From positions 434,465 through 468,610 of the forward strand of contig CAUYUJ010006347.1 of the NCBI GenBank assembly GCA_963575745.1: DNA of 34,146 nucleotides, written 5' to 3'. Position numbers and translations under genes: made by a program. The notes below the pieces were generated by a model. The model was not told the origin of the DNA, searched no databases, and saw only the letters and a list, made by a program, of their open reading frames with translations. Each line of letters begins with the position of its first letter. Within the stretch, counting starts at the first letter, position 1. Origin of the DNA: Prorocentrum cordatum (taxonomy: Eukaryota; Sar; Dinophyceae; Prorocentrales; Prorocentraceae). Positions 25,521 through 34,146 of the stretch are shown one piece after another.

Positions 25521-26636
25521 ATGGGTCCCAAGCAACGCGTCGAGAACGCGCAGCCTTGGAAGTGCAAGTGGTGCGTGCACAAGCCCACAGGGACAGCTTG
25601 GATCAATCGTGCAGATCACAAGTGGTGCGCGCAATGTAACTTGCCCAAGGGATCGGCGTTCGGAGGTGTACCGCCGCCCAAGGTCCCCGTGGCGCGCAGC
25701 CCAGCGATGCAATCTCAGCGTGAAGTTGCCCTGGCACGACAGCTCGCTGACCTTCAACGCCAGATGCAGCAGATGCAGCAGCCGTCTACTGGCACTGACG
25801 CCGCGTCTGCTCCCACTCCGCCCTGGGCTACTGATGCCAGTCCTCAGGCAGTACGGCGCACTCGTCTGGCAGAGATTGGTAACATTCTCAAGTCGCTGGG
25901 GACCTCTGATGCTGAGTTCCGCGACAAGCTCCTGGCGGAGCGCACTTCCCTGCAGGAGCAGCTGCAGTCCGAGAAGCCTCTCGAGAGCAACGTCAACGCT
26001 CAGAATCGGAAGGTCACGGAGGCTCGGAAAAAGAAGGCCAACTGTGCGGCCAAGGTCCAGGCGGCCAAGGAGGCGGTCGAGAAGGCCAAGGATGCCTTGG
26101 CCAAGGCCGAGGCTGCTGACACCGAGGCCGCCACCAACTTGCTCTCCTTGGAGAATGAGCTGCGGGAAATCGTGGCGCGTGGGCTTCCTGTCGGTGGCGA
26201 GGCGAAGCCGCCGACGCTCAGTACGGTCATCCCTGGTCTCAAGTCCACCGTGTCTCAGCTGGGTGAGGTGCTGCAATCTCTCGGTGGCTCTGAGCGTTTT
26301 GCTGCTGGCACGCAGGCCATGGCGGAGATGGTCGCCAAGTTGGAGCAGGAACCAACAGAGACGACCCAACCGCCACATCCTGCGGCTGAGCCTGCCGAGC
26401 CGTCCGCCAAGGACGCAGAGGCGATGGCCGTCGATCAGGAGGAAGAGGCTCACAAGCACATTGATGAGATGGACGCGCCCACTTGCCGTGAGCATCTTCG
26501 CAGCTGTGGTCTCGATGTACCTGCGCCTGGCGACGCGGATGCTGATGACGACGCTCCTGTCCTGCGTGATCGGCTCAAGCGGCATTTGGCCAGCGCGCAG
26601 AGCCTCGCCAAGAAGCTCAAGGCCACTTCGACGTGA
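25521..26636 (+). CDS. B1: LINE ORF1 protein with CCCC zinc finger, coiled coil and C-terminal SAP-like segment
   Basis: The ATG at 25521 gives 371 aa; the frame is open further upstream only through non-ATG codons. Near the start, WKCKWC...WCAQC forms a C-x2-C-x16-C-x2-C zinc site that also holds conserved Trp and Asn residues, suitable for RNA binding. A Gln-rich segment (RQMQQMQQ) follows, then a long charged helix around residues 115-215 (RKKKANCAAKVQAAKEAVEK), a clear coiled coil likely used for self-association. The last ~50 residues (APTCREHLRSCGLD and LRDRLKRHLA) resemble a SAP-type helix pair. It fits the ORF1 ribonucleoprotein component of LINEs and parallels A1. B2 starts 49 nt after its TGA. 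Confidence 0.8.
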   Translation: MGPKQRVENAQPWKCKWCVHKPTGTAWINRADHKWCAQCNLPKGSAFGGVPPPKVPVARSPAMQSQREVALARQLADLQRQMQQMQQPSTGTDAASAPTPPWATDASPQAVRRTRLAEIGNILKSLGTSDAEFRDKLLAERTSLQEQLQSEKPLESNVNAQNRKVTEARKKKANCAAKVQAAKEAVEKAKDALAKAEAADTEAATNLLSLENELREIVARGLPVGGEAKPPTLSTVIPGLKSTVSQLGEVLQSLGGSERFAAGTQAMAEMVAKLEQEPTETTQPPHPAAEPAEPSAKDAEAMAVDQEEEAHKHIDEMDAPTCREHLRSCGLDVPAPGDADADDDAPVLRDRLKRHLASAQSLAKKLKATST

Positions 26637-26685
26637 GCACTTGGGTTCCCATCGAGTTACCGTGTCTATCCTACTTTGTTTAGTC

Positions 26686-27993
26686 ATGATGGCCGCTCAC
26701 TGTACCAACTTGGACGACTCTGACGTCGACCCGTGTCAAGACATCGATGACGCTGGCCCCTTTCTATCGGAACAGTGCGATGTTGCGTTTTTGGCTGGTG
26801 ACGTACCTACGAGTGCGACGCCCGCGTTGCCTGCTACGTCAGGCGCTCCATCCGCTTCGGCTTCCTTGTCGAGTTCGACTGGCTGCGGGCCCCCTGAGAA
26901 GGCTGCCCCCCGCCAAGTGCGTGAACCCTCGGTAGGCTGGTGTTCTGCTTCGGCAGTGGGCCAGGACCGCCGTGCGAGTTCTCTGGGCCTGGGATCGGCT
27001 GGAGGGGTGCCTGCGAGTACCTCTTCGACCTCGGCCACGCGCGGACCTACGAGTACCGCGTCCTCGTCCAAACCTTTTGCTGCATCTATCTCGAAATCTA
27101 GGCGGCACTTGCCGCGAATCGTCTCGCTCAATGGCAGCTCTTTCGGGCCCATCGTCGACTACGCGGTGCAGGCTGATTGCTCGGTTCTGGCTGTCCAGGA
27201 GACGCATGTGGACCAAGAGCACTTGGCCGACAAGCAGCACGCCATGCTCGACGCGGGCTGGAAGGGCCTGTGGGCACCTGCCATCAGCAGTGACAGCGGC
27301 GCTGGTACTTCTGGTGGCGTGGCAGCGTTGGTTCCATCGTACATCACGGCTACGGCGCCGCCGCAGTTAGACAGCCATGTCTTGATTCCAGGACGCGCAG
27401 TGGCTTGCCACGTGCGATGGGGACTGCCGGGTGGAGTTGTGGTCATCTCGGCGTACCTCAAGGACGGCGAGGGTTTCGGAGCGGCCAATTGCTCGTACGT
27501 TTGGGCCCTCGTGCAGTACGTGTGCGTGCTGAATGCGCTCCAGGTGCCCTGGGTCATTTGCGCAGACTGGAACATGGAGATCGACGAGCTCAACCAGTCG
27601 GGCTGGCTGGAGGCAGTGAGTGCCCTCGCGTATGTTTCTGCCGTGCCCAGCTGCAGGCACTCACAGCCTGGCTCGTTTATTGATTTTTTCGTAGCTAGCA
27701 GCATGCTAGCGACTCGTTTGCACAAGCAGGTTCATGTCGATGAGGAGGCCTCCACTTATCCTCACCTTCCCGTCTCCATAGGCTTCGCCTCGTCTGATAC
27801 CCCGATGTGGGCCAGGGTCCCCGACGAGCCCAAGCCGTTCCCTGCGGTGCCCCCCATAGGGTGCGCGAGGCCCCCCGTGTACCCTTGGAAGGCCGTGCTC
27901 GATGTTGCGGGCCCCAAGCTTTTGGCCCAAGGGGACCTCGCGGGGCTCTGGGACCTGGTCATCTCGGGGATTGAGTTCGAGCTGTCCTCTTAG
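26686..27993 (+). CDS. B2: EEP-type retrotransposon endonuclease (N-terminal part of ORF2)
   Basis: Starts at ATGATG (26686). Residues 1-140 are Ser/Ala-rich and low-complexity. Residues ~143-370 carry the endonuclease motifs in order: SLNGS (Asn149), VQETHV (Glu172), ISAYLKDG (Tyr257), CADWNME (Asp294, Asn296), FIDFFVAS (Asp333) and YPHLPV (His360). This is the apurinic-type endonuclease that nicks target DNA during LINE insertion. The frame ends at TAG 27991-27993 just where the linker to the RT should begin. The next stretch of linker-like coding (GRAGPPRSKWKK) is in the +1 frame until the C10 run at 28077-28086, after which the original frame resumes as the RT. Confidence 0.85.
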   Translation: MMAAHCTNLDDSDVDPCQDIDDAGPFLSEQCDVAFLAGDVPTSATPALPATSGAPSASASLSSSTGCGPPEKAAPRQVREPSVGWCSASAVGQDRRASSLGLGSAGGVPASTSSTSATRGPTSTASSSKPFAASISKSRRHLPRIVSLNGSSFGPIVDYAVQADCSVLAVQETHVDQEHLADKQHAMLDAGWKGLWAPAISSDSGAGTSGGVAALVPSYITATAPPQLDSHVLIPGRAVACHVRWGLPGGVVVISAYLKDGEGFGAANCSYVWALVQYVCVLNALQVPWVICADWNMEIDELNQSGWLEAVSALAYVSAVPSCRHSQPGSFIDFFVASSMLATRLHKQVHVDEEASTYPHLPVSIGFASSDTPMWARVPDEPKPFPAVPPIGCARPPVYPWKAVLDVAGPKLLAQGDLAGLWDLVISGIEFELSS

Positions 27994-28056
27994 GTGGGAC
28001 CGCATCGGTGCTTGTGCGTCTGGCTTCTTGGGGAGAGCGGGCCCGCCCAGGTCTAA

Positions 28057-31000
28057 GTGGAAGAAGCTTGCGTGGGCCCCCCCCCCAAGACTCGCACCTA
28101 TAAGGACCCCAACACCAAGGCTTGGGCCACGGCTTTGCGCTGGGCGAAGCACCTCGGCAAATGTAGGCAGTTTCTCACCAAGGAGGTTGCAGGCCTCCAG
28201 GAGTGTGCAGCCATGTGCGAGCTTACTCCCAACCAGCACGTTAAGCTTCTGCGTGCGCTGGCCGATGCTTCCAATTTCATGATCAAAGTTGGAGCGTGTA
28301 AAAAGGTGCTCGCTAGGCTCGACGATCGCACGTCTGGGTTCTTTCGGTCAGGGTTTGCCGTCCTGGCCAGAGCTGACTTTGCCGAATGCCTTACGCATGT
28401 GTATCTCACCGCCAAGGCCAAGATCGGGGCTGCCGAAGCCGCCGCGAGCTCAGCTTGGCTGAACTGGGCCCGAGAAGCTTTTCAGAGAGGAGCGTCTCAG
28501 GCCCATAGGTTCAGCAAGGTGCGAGCGGTCCAGGAGGTCGTTGCTGCTGGTTCCAAGTCCCAACCCTTCCAGCTCGCTGATCAAGAGATGCAGCCATGGG
28601 CTGACATCTGGATGACCCACGACTGCTCCAAGCTTCCGCTCCCCGATGGGGCCCACGCCTGGCCCTCGCTCCCTTGCATCACTGCCTTAGAGGTTGAGGA
28701 TTGCATCCAGCAGTTTAAAATCAACACGGCGGCAGGCCCTTCGCGGATAGCGCCCAGGGCTCTGCTCCACCTCAGCCAAGGAGCCTACGAAGGCATAGCG
28801 TTTTTGCTCAACGGATGTGAGGCCCAGCTAGCTTGGCCCAACGATCGGGTTTGGACGGAAATGGTGCGTTTGGCCAAGCCTGACGGGGGAGTCCGCTTGA
28901 TAGCCCTAATTAACACTCTCTGCCGAGTCTGGGGCAAACTCAGGAAGCCTGTAACTTGTAGCTGGCAAGAGTTGCATGGTTGTCTCGAGATCTGGGGCAC
29001 CAGGAAGCGGCATAGCTCCACGGACAGCGCTTTCGCGCACAACCTGTCCGCAGAGCTAGCGTCCCTGCTCGGCGAAATCTCGATTTCAGTTTTGCTTGAT
29101 ATGATCAAGTGCTTCGAAATGGTTCACCCTGCCCAACTCATCAAGGAGGCAGAGGCTGTCAGCTTTCCGCCACGCCTCGTGTGGATGCTTGTGGACTTGT
29201 ACAGGCAGCCACGGCGTCTGAAGGCATTCGGAAGCCTTTCCGAGTCCCTCGAGGTTTTCCAAGGCATCCTAGCTGGATGCAGCCATGCTACAGGTATGTT
29301 GTTCGTGCTGACTTTTCGGGCGCTCAAGCGCCTCAACCAGATTGCCCCGTGTGTGACGCCGCGTGCGTTAGTAGATGACGTGTCGCTGCAGCTGGTCGCC
29401 ACGACGCCTGACACCTTGCCGCAGCTAGAGAAGGCTGTACGGATCTTCAGGTACGACGCCCAGGTATTAGGGCTGAACACCCAGCCCAAGAAGTCTGGTA
29501 TCGTGGCGGCCTCGGGAAGGTCCAAGAGGTTGTTTCGGCACGGAGCGGCGCAGCTCAAACTGCAGTTTCGGCCATGGATGCGCAACCTGGGGCATGAGTT
29601 AGCTGGTGGCAAAGTGTTGAGGCTCCAGGAGAAGGCACGCCTCAAGTCTCTGAAGCAGCGCCGTCGCAAGTACATGGCGCTGCGCAGCGCCGTTGGGCGC
29701 AAGGCTTCGCTCTTGTTCAGAACGGGAGCGCTACCAGCTGCTGGGCATGGTGGCGGTGTCTCTGGAGTTTCTGACGTTTCTCTTCGATATTTCAGACAGT
29801 TGGCCTCGACCCTCGCCGGGGGTAAAAAGCATGGTGGAGTCACAGCGTATCTCCTCGCTCACCGCGACCCCTACTACGATCCCATATTCGACTGCACGCT
29901 CAGCATATGCCTCCGCTACGCGGCCTGGATCTGGGACAGCAGAGTTTGTCTTGGGAGGGCCCAGCGGGCCTGGGCCCAACTACGTCTTTACTTCGACGAC
30001 AACCCGACGTGGCAGATCGCGAAGGGGCCCATGTCGGCCTGCTGGCTTTCCCTTTATCGTATCGGCTGGGCCATGACCAGCGCCCACACGTTCCTCTCGG
30101 ACACTAATGTCACGATAAACTTAGTCACGACTTGCCCGTACGACGTCAAGCTATACATGATAGAAGGTATTCAGAGGTGGCAACATCGTCGGCTGCTTCA
30201 TCACATGCCCACGTCCCAGGGCACCGAGCAGGTCTGGCACAGAGCGTTGAGAGGAGGTCTTCAAGCGATTCGGTGTCCGCGGCAACTTGGAGCTCTCTCG
30301 GCGGTCATGGCTGATGTTATTCCTCTTCCAGGTGTACGTGCTTCCCAGGGTTACCGCATAAGCCCTGAATGTCGTGTGTGTCAGGCTCCCCTGGGCTCCT
30401 ACGGGCACATCTGGTACGACTGTGCAGGCTTGGTCTTGGACGGAGTTGACGGGCTTGGCGAGCAGGTCCCCGACAAGATTCTGAGCCATAGGAATGCTCT
30501 AATTAATTCATGTCTAGATATCTTGGGGAACCCACAGGCCGAAACCACTTATCTCACCTATGGGGCCCCCTCACTCTCTGTGGCTTTGGAGCCCCCCGAG
30601 GCCCACCCTCAGGTCCAGTTCTGGGGGAACGTTTCAGGCCCGTGGGGGCCCACCTGTTTCGTCGATGGGAGCTGCCTCCAGTCAAGTCTCCCTGAGGTTG
30701 CTCGGGCTGGCTGGGCAGCTGTCCAATTAAATCAAGATTTAATTCCAGTTCGTGCCGTCTTCGGCGCATTGCCTGGCGTGCGCCAGACCATCGGACGTGC
30801 GGAGCGGTGGTCGATACGTCAGGCACTGCACTTTGCGCCTGCGGTGGAAAAAATTGTGTCCGACCTGCAGGCCAGCGTTCGGGAAGGCAACGCTTGGGAC
30901 CCAGAGCAGGCTGCTGGGCTAGCCAAACACGCGGCGATTTGGGCGGACATTTTCAGGAACCAGCAGCACGATCCCCCCCAATTTGTTTGGTGCCCCGCCC

Positions 31001-31065
31001 ACCTTTCGCTCGATGATGCTGTAGAAAAAGGCGTCTCTCTTGAGCACTGGGCGGGAAACCTATGA
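28057..31065 (+). pseudogene. B3: reverse transcriptase and RNase H of element B, interrupted
   Basis: Positions 28057-31065 are in the same frame as B2 but separated from it by TAG and TAA. RT landmarks: KPDGGVRLIALINTLCRVW (274-292), motif A SVLLDMIKCFEMV (Asp348), motif B FQGILAGCSHATG (401-413), motif C ALVDDVSLQL (Asp440, Asp441) and LGLNTQPKKSG (471-481). A CRVC...HIWYDC zinc knuckle lies at 772-789. RNase H follows at ~865-1002: CFVDGSC (Asp870), RAERWSI (Glu916), IVSDLQ (Asp936) and the start of the last motif. An in-frame TGA at 31063-31065 cuts the protein between WAGNL and the final AD pair. With the frame breaks at 27990 and 28080 this copy is probably dead, unless these are sequence errors. 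Confidence 0.8.
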
Positions 31066-32157
31066 GCTGATTTTTTCGCGAAGCTCGGCTCGGCGTCCCA
31101 CAGTTACGCGGATGGATTCTGTAAGGCCTTGGCGGGGGAATATAGGTATCATAAGTCCACTCTTAGGTTCTTGGCATGGGCTGCTCAAAGGCTGTTGCAG
31201 TCTCAAGCGTGGTCTGGTGATCCTGATGAGCCTCTGGTTTCCTCGAGCCTCCCTCTTCCCCCTAAGTTGTCGATCACCAGTCACGAGATCTGGCACAGCC
31301 AGAAGGTCGCCACTTGGAGGTGCCGTGTATGTGGCAGATTTGCTCGCAGCCAGACTTCTCTCAAAGCCATGCTCACACAGAGAGCCACTCGTGATTGCAT
31401 GGCCAGCCCCGTGCAGCTCCTGGCTGCGTCTGAATGGTGGAATGCTCATGCGACCGACCAGGGGTTTGCCCTGATGCGTTCCGAGGCCGTGCAGCTGGCT
31501 ATGGAAGCCTCCCAGAGAGAGGCTGAGCTGCGCAGCCAGACCGAGGGGCCCGACGATCTGGGGGTGAAGGGCCCGCTGACTCCTGAGCTCCCCTCGGGGC
31601 CCAGTGGGCCCGACAGGTACCCTCAATTTTCGGCCCTCGGTCACGATGTGTTGAAAAATGGTGATTATTTTTGCTGCCGCAAATGCGGTGGAAACGGCAC
31701 TCTTGGCAATTTTGTGAAGTTAGCCGCTAGATGTGTTGGTTTCTCTGCCGTGGCCTCTACGAAGGCGAACCAGCGAATGGCTATTCGGAGGATTGAGGCC
31801 GGCCTGCATCCGAAGACTGGCGCGAAGCTTACCGCCCCCTCGGCTGTTCGGCCGTGCAGGCGTGCAGATAGCCACGCTGGCCCCACGGATGCGGGCAGGC
31901 CCGCCTCTTGCGTGCAGGAAGGACGCGACGATAATCGTGCTCCCTCTCCTGCCGCCTCCTGCCCCGACGAGGGCCTTTCCTCCTCTCGCTTGTCCTTGGG
32001 CTCTGGGGCCGAGGGTGCGGAGGGCGAAGTTACTCGTTTTGTGACCTTGGACGAGGTCCAGAGGCTGTCCCATGTTCGGACCGCCCTTCGGCTACTCGAT
32101 GTGGCCCGTGACCCTAGGCCCGAGACTGGAGACGGATCCAGCTCGGGCTCCGACTAA
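31066..32157 (+). pseudogene. B3 tail: end of RNase H and C-terminal zinc-binding region, beyond the TGA
   Basis: Reading continues in the same frame after the TGA without another stop to TAA 32155-32157. The first residues, ADFFAKLGS, complete the RNase H signature (N-x-x-AD). Further on are two Cys-pair sites: WRCRVCGRF near residues 85-93 and YFCCRKCGGNGT... with another Cys about 20 residues later, suggesting zinc ribbons that may hold RNA or DNA. The last ~100 residues are Ser/Pro-rich. A separate start would have to be non-ATG (31129 is TTG), so this is best seen as the severed C-terminus of B3. Confidence 0.75.
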
Positions 32158-32306
32158 TCTCGTTTAGTTTTTTGGGCCCTCCCCCCCCGCCGCCGCTGCT
32201 GCCGCGCCGCCATCGCTGCACATCGTCTCCTATTTCAGCAAGACTGTGCACTGCGAGGCGGGCGCGCGCGCCGCCGCGAGGGTAGGGAGGGGCCTCCATT
32301 TCCTTC

Positions 32307-32385
32307 GCTCGAGCCGCGCTTCGCGCGGACTGTCGAGCCCCTTGGACATCGGACCCCCTGCTCGGCACTCGTGCCTTGCAGGGGG
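32307..32385 (+). other. two strong hairpins at the 3' end of element B
   Basis: Hairpin 1: GCTCGA (32307) pairs with TCGAGC (32333-32338), enclosing CCGCGC-TTC-GCGCGG. Hairpin 2: CCCCCTGC (32354-32361) pairs with GCAGGGGG (32378-32385), enclosing GGCA/TGCC. They end about 15 nt before the (CTC)n tract. Many LINEs need a 3' stem-loop for RT recognition. Confidence 0.75.
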
Positions 32386-32397
32386 CACAGCGGTCTG

Positions 32398-32437
32398 CGC
32401 CCTCCTCCTCCTCCTCCTCCTCCTCCTCCTCCTCCCC
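32398..32437 (+). repeat. (CTC)n microsatellite, right flank of element B
   Basis: About 12 CTC units in the same orientation as the tract at 25280. Confidence 0.92.
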
Positions 32438-32762
32438 GAGTCATTGGATCGTGTCCCTGGTCGTTGCCCTGAGGGCGCGGGCCCACGGTGAACCACGTGG
32501 GGGGCAAGGCCCTGGCCCTATGTGGGCGCAGATGCAGCGCGTCTCGCCCAGGAGAGAGACTTCGGGGGGCTCGCGCGCCCCACTTTGCCTGCGACGCCTC
32601 GTGGCCTTTGGGAGCGCGGGCGTGCTGCACCCCGCAGAGGGGTCGTGCTCCAGGGGCGAGGACGTGCTGAATCAATTTTTGCGCGGGGCCCCGGCCGTGG
32701 ATGCGTGGATCTCCTTTCTGCGCTCTGTGTCTGCGAGGAGTCGTGGCACTGGGGGCCGGGCC
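32438..32762. other. unique G+C-rich stretch, no gene recognised
   Basis: No domain, hairpin series or repeat that I can support. Confidence 0.5.
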
Positions 32763-32893
32763 TCCTCCTCCTCCTCCTCCTCCTCCTCCTCCTCTCCTCC
32801 TCCTAGCTCCTAGCTCCTAGCTCCTAGCTCCTAGCTCCTAGCTCCTCCTCCTCCTCCTCCTCCTCCTCCTCCTCCTCCTCCTCCTCCTCCTCC
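32763..32893 (+). repeat. CCT microsatellite interrupted by (TAGCTCC)6
   Basis: CCT units to about 32803, six exact TAGCTCC heptamers starting at 32804, 32811, 32818, 32825, 32832 and 32839, then CCT/CTC units again. Confidence 0.93.
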
Positions 32894-33090
32894 AGGGAGC
32901 GAGCGTGGGTCCACCGTGGGCAGCTCACTGGGCACCGCGTCTCCGGGAGCACGGGTCCAGCGCACGACGGGAGGCGCAGAGCTACGCCGCATCCGGATTT
33001 GAGAAAGGACGCGGCCGGATCGTCGAGCAATGGCGAACAAATTTATTTGTTCTGCATAATCTCGGCGGTCCCTTGGGCTTCCGGCGGCCC
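32894..33090. other. unique stretch
   Basis: Contains a small palindrome-like AACAAATTTATTTGTT at 33037-33052. No gene is seen. Confidence 0.5.
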
Positions 33091-34146
33091 CTAACATCGG
33101 CCTCTTGGGCTGTATGAGGCATCAAGAGCACCCAAGAGAGCTCCAAAGGGGGCGCAAAACGTCCCCAGACGGCTCCAGGAGACTTCCAATGTAAGGTGGC
33201 CCAGGAAACGTCGACCAGATTCCAAAAGGCACAAGGAGGCTCACAAGAAGCTCTGAGACAGGTTCCGAGACGCTGAAAGAGATGCCCCAGACACACGAAA
33301 ATGTTCAAACTCTTCTAATTATCAGTAGTGCTAGTCTGCTCGTTTTCCCGGCTCAACATAGCTTCAAGAGGGTTCCAGATGGTTCGAACAATGCCCACGA
33401 GGGCCAAATAACCGCCCAAGAACGGCCGAAGAGACCCCCAAGATGTCTGAAGTGGGTCTCCAGAGGGGCCCAAGACAGCCCGAGAGAGCCTCCAAAGGGC
33501 ACCACATCAGTCCGAGAGAGCCCCAAATATACTCCCAAGACGGCTCAAGAAGGCCGACGGGGCCCACAAAACGGTCCAAGACGGCTCTAGAGACGCGGCT
33601 GGAAGAAACAAAGGAAAGTCCCCAACGAAGGCCCCAATATGCGCGAAGAACAGCCACATAAGCAAACAGCAGCACATTGTGGCAAACAACAGCAGCCAGC
33701 AATACGCAGCAACAGACAGCAGAAGGCAACGCTAAGCGGCAGCATACATGCAAACAGGACAAGCAACAGTAAAAGTGACAACAGACAAACAAGCAGATCG
33801 CGCAGCAGCGTTTGCTGTTGTGTCCAAAAGTTGTGCCTCGAGTCGGTTGCTTGGGCTCCAGGAGACGAGAGGGTCCCCAGAAGTCGCCCAGAGGGCCCTC
33901 GAGGCATCGACGGTGGCACAGGAAGCCTCGACGAGATCACCCGAGGCACCAAGCGAGTTATAGGACGCCCACAAGAGCCTCCAGGCGAGACTCCAAGAGA
34001 GACCCCAGGCAGCGAACAGCTACAATTTGTTTGGTGCGTTCGTTTCTTTTCTCAACGGGGCCCCAAGAGTGCCCACTGGAAGGGCTCACGAGAGCTCCAA
34101 GACTGCTCAAGTGGGCTCCAGGGACAGCCCGAAACGGTCGAAGAGG
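33091..34146 (-). repeat. phased CTTGGGG repeat, block 6, inverted orientation
   Basis: Over 1 kb of CCCAAGAG/CTCCAAGA units (the complement of the family at 16640), interrupted by an A/C-rich AGCAACAG stretch at about 33650-33800. In 33421-33530 the AA/GA dinucleotides of successive units recur on average every ~10.7 bp. The block continues past the window end. Confidence 0.7.

Larger units (their letters stand above)
25323..32400 (+). mobile_element. element B: SL-headed LINE, ~7.1 kb, between two (CTC)n tracts
   Basis: The order is SL, 5' UTR, B1, B2 (endonuclease), B3 (RT, RNase H, zinc tail), a ~240-nt 3' UTR with two hairpins, then (CTC)n. There are no terminal repeats. The conventional EN-RT-RNase H order contrasts with element A. 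Because both flanks are the same simple repeat, the insertion most likely went into a (CTC)n tract, which also hides any target duplication. It retains both ends but has damaged coding capacity. Confidence 0.8.

Noticed and set aside
25348-26685. N-terminal 446 codons of the frame that contains B2
   Set aside because: They overlap B1 in another frame, begin with a GTG and are Arg/Ser/Leu-rich without motifs; ATG 26686 is the sensible start.

Overview
The window looks like nuclear DNA of a dinoflagellate. The strongest evidence is a match to the conserved dinoflagellate spliced leader (DCCGTAGCCATTTTGGC... ending TCAAG) at 25323-25344. Consistent with this are two non-LTR retroelements of unusual type, high G+C, very long purine/pyrimidine microsatellites and a dispersed degenerate CTTGGGG-type repeat. 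A Prorocentrum-like species is plausible but only an inference. I see no ordinary host gene that I can name, no tRNA or rRNA and no CRISPR array.

Layout. 1-1695: GGA/CCT microsatellites, a 12-bp minisatellite and a 100-N assembly gap. 2551-15909, minus strand (element A): a compact array of eight open reading frames. A1 is a Gag-like zinc-finger/coiled-coil protein and A2 a basic low-complexity protein. A3 carries RNase H, then an endonuclease, then the start of the reverse transcriptase (RT). A4 carries the RT body, zinc-finger-like segments and a domain resembling C5 cytosine methyltransferases. A5-A8 are four unrecognised small genes. Downstream of A8 in the element's sense lie four tandem copies of a ~240-260 bp unit rich in hairpins. 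If this is one transcription unit it is a polycistronic retroelement of at least 12.5 kb, and it is the best candidate here for something undescribed.

15600-25280: mostly non-coding. It holds purine tracts, 9-bp, 136-bp and ~84-bp decayed tandem repeats, three ~150-bp elements with terminal inverted repeats, and several blocks in which CTTGGG recurs every 10-11 bp. One short zinc-finger-like reading frame lies at 24801.

25323-32400, plus strand (element B): a ~7.1 kb LINE. It starts exactly with the spliced leader next to a (CTC)n tract, then has ORF1, endonuclease, RT, RNase H and a zinc-binding tail. It ends after two strong hairpins at another (CTC)n tract. It carries two frame disruptions and one in-frame TGA, so this copy is probably inactive or contains sequence errors. 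32400-34146 holds more CCT repeats and a long inverted-orientation block of the phased repeat.

Domain calls rest on motifs read by eye. No database search was run, so fold-level claims (especially the methyltransferase) need profile searches.
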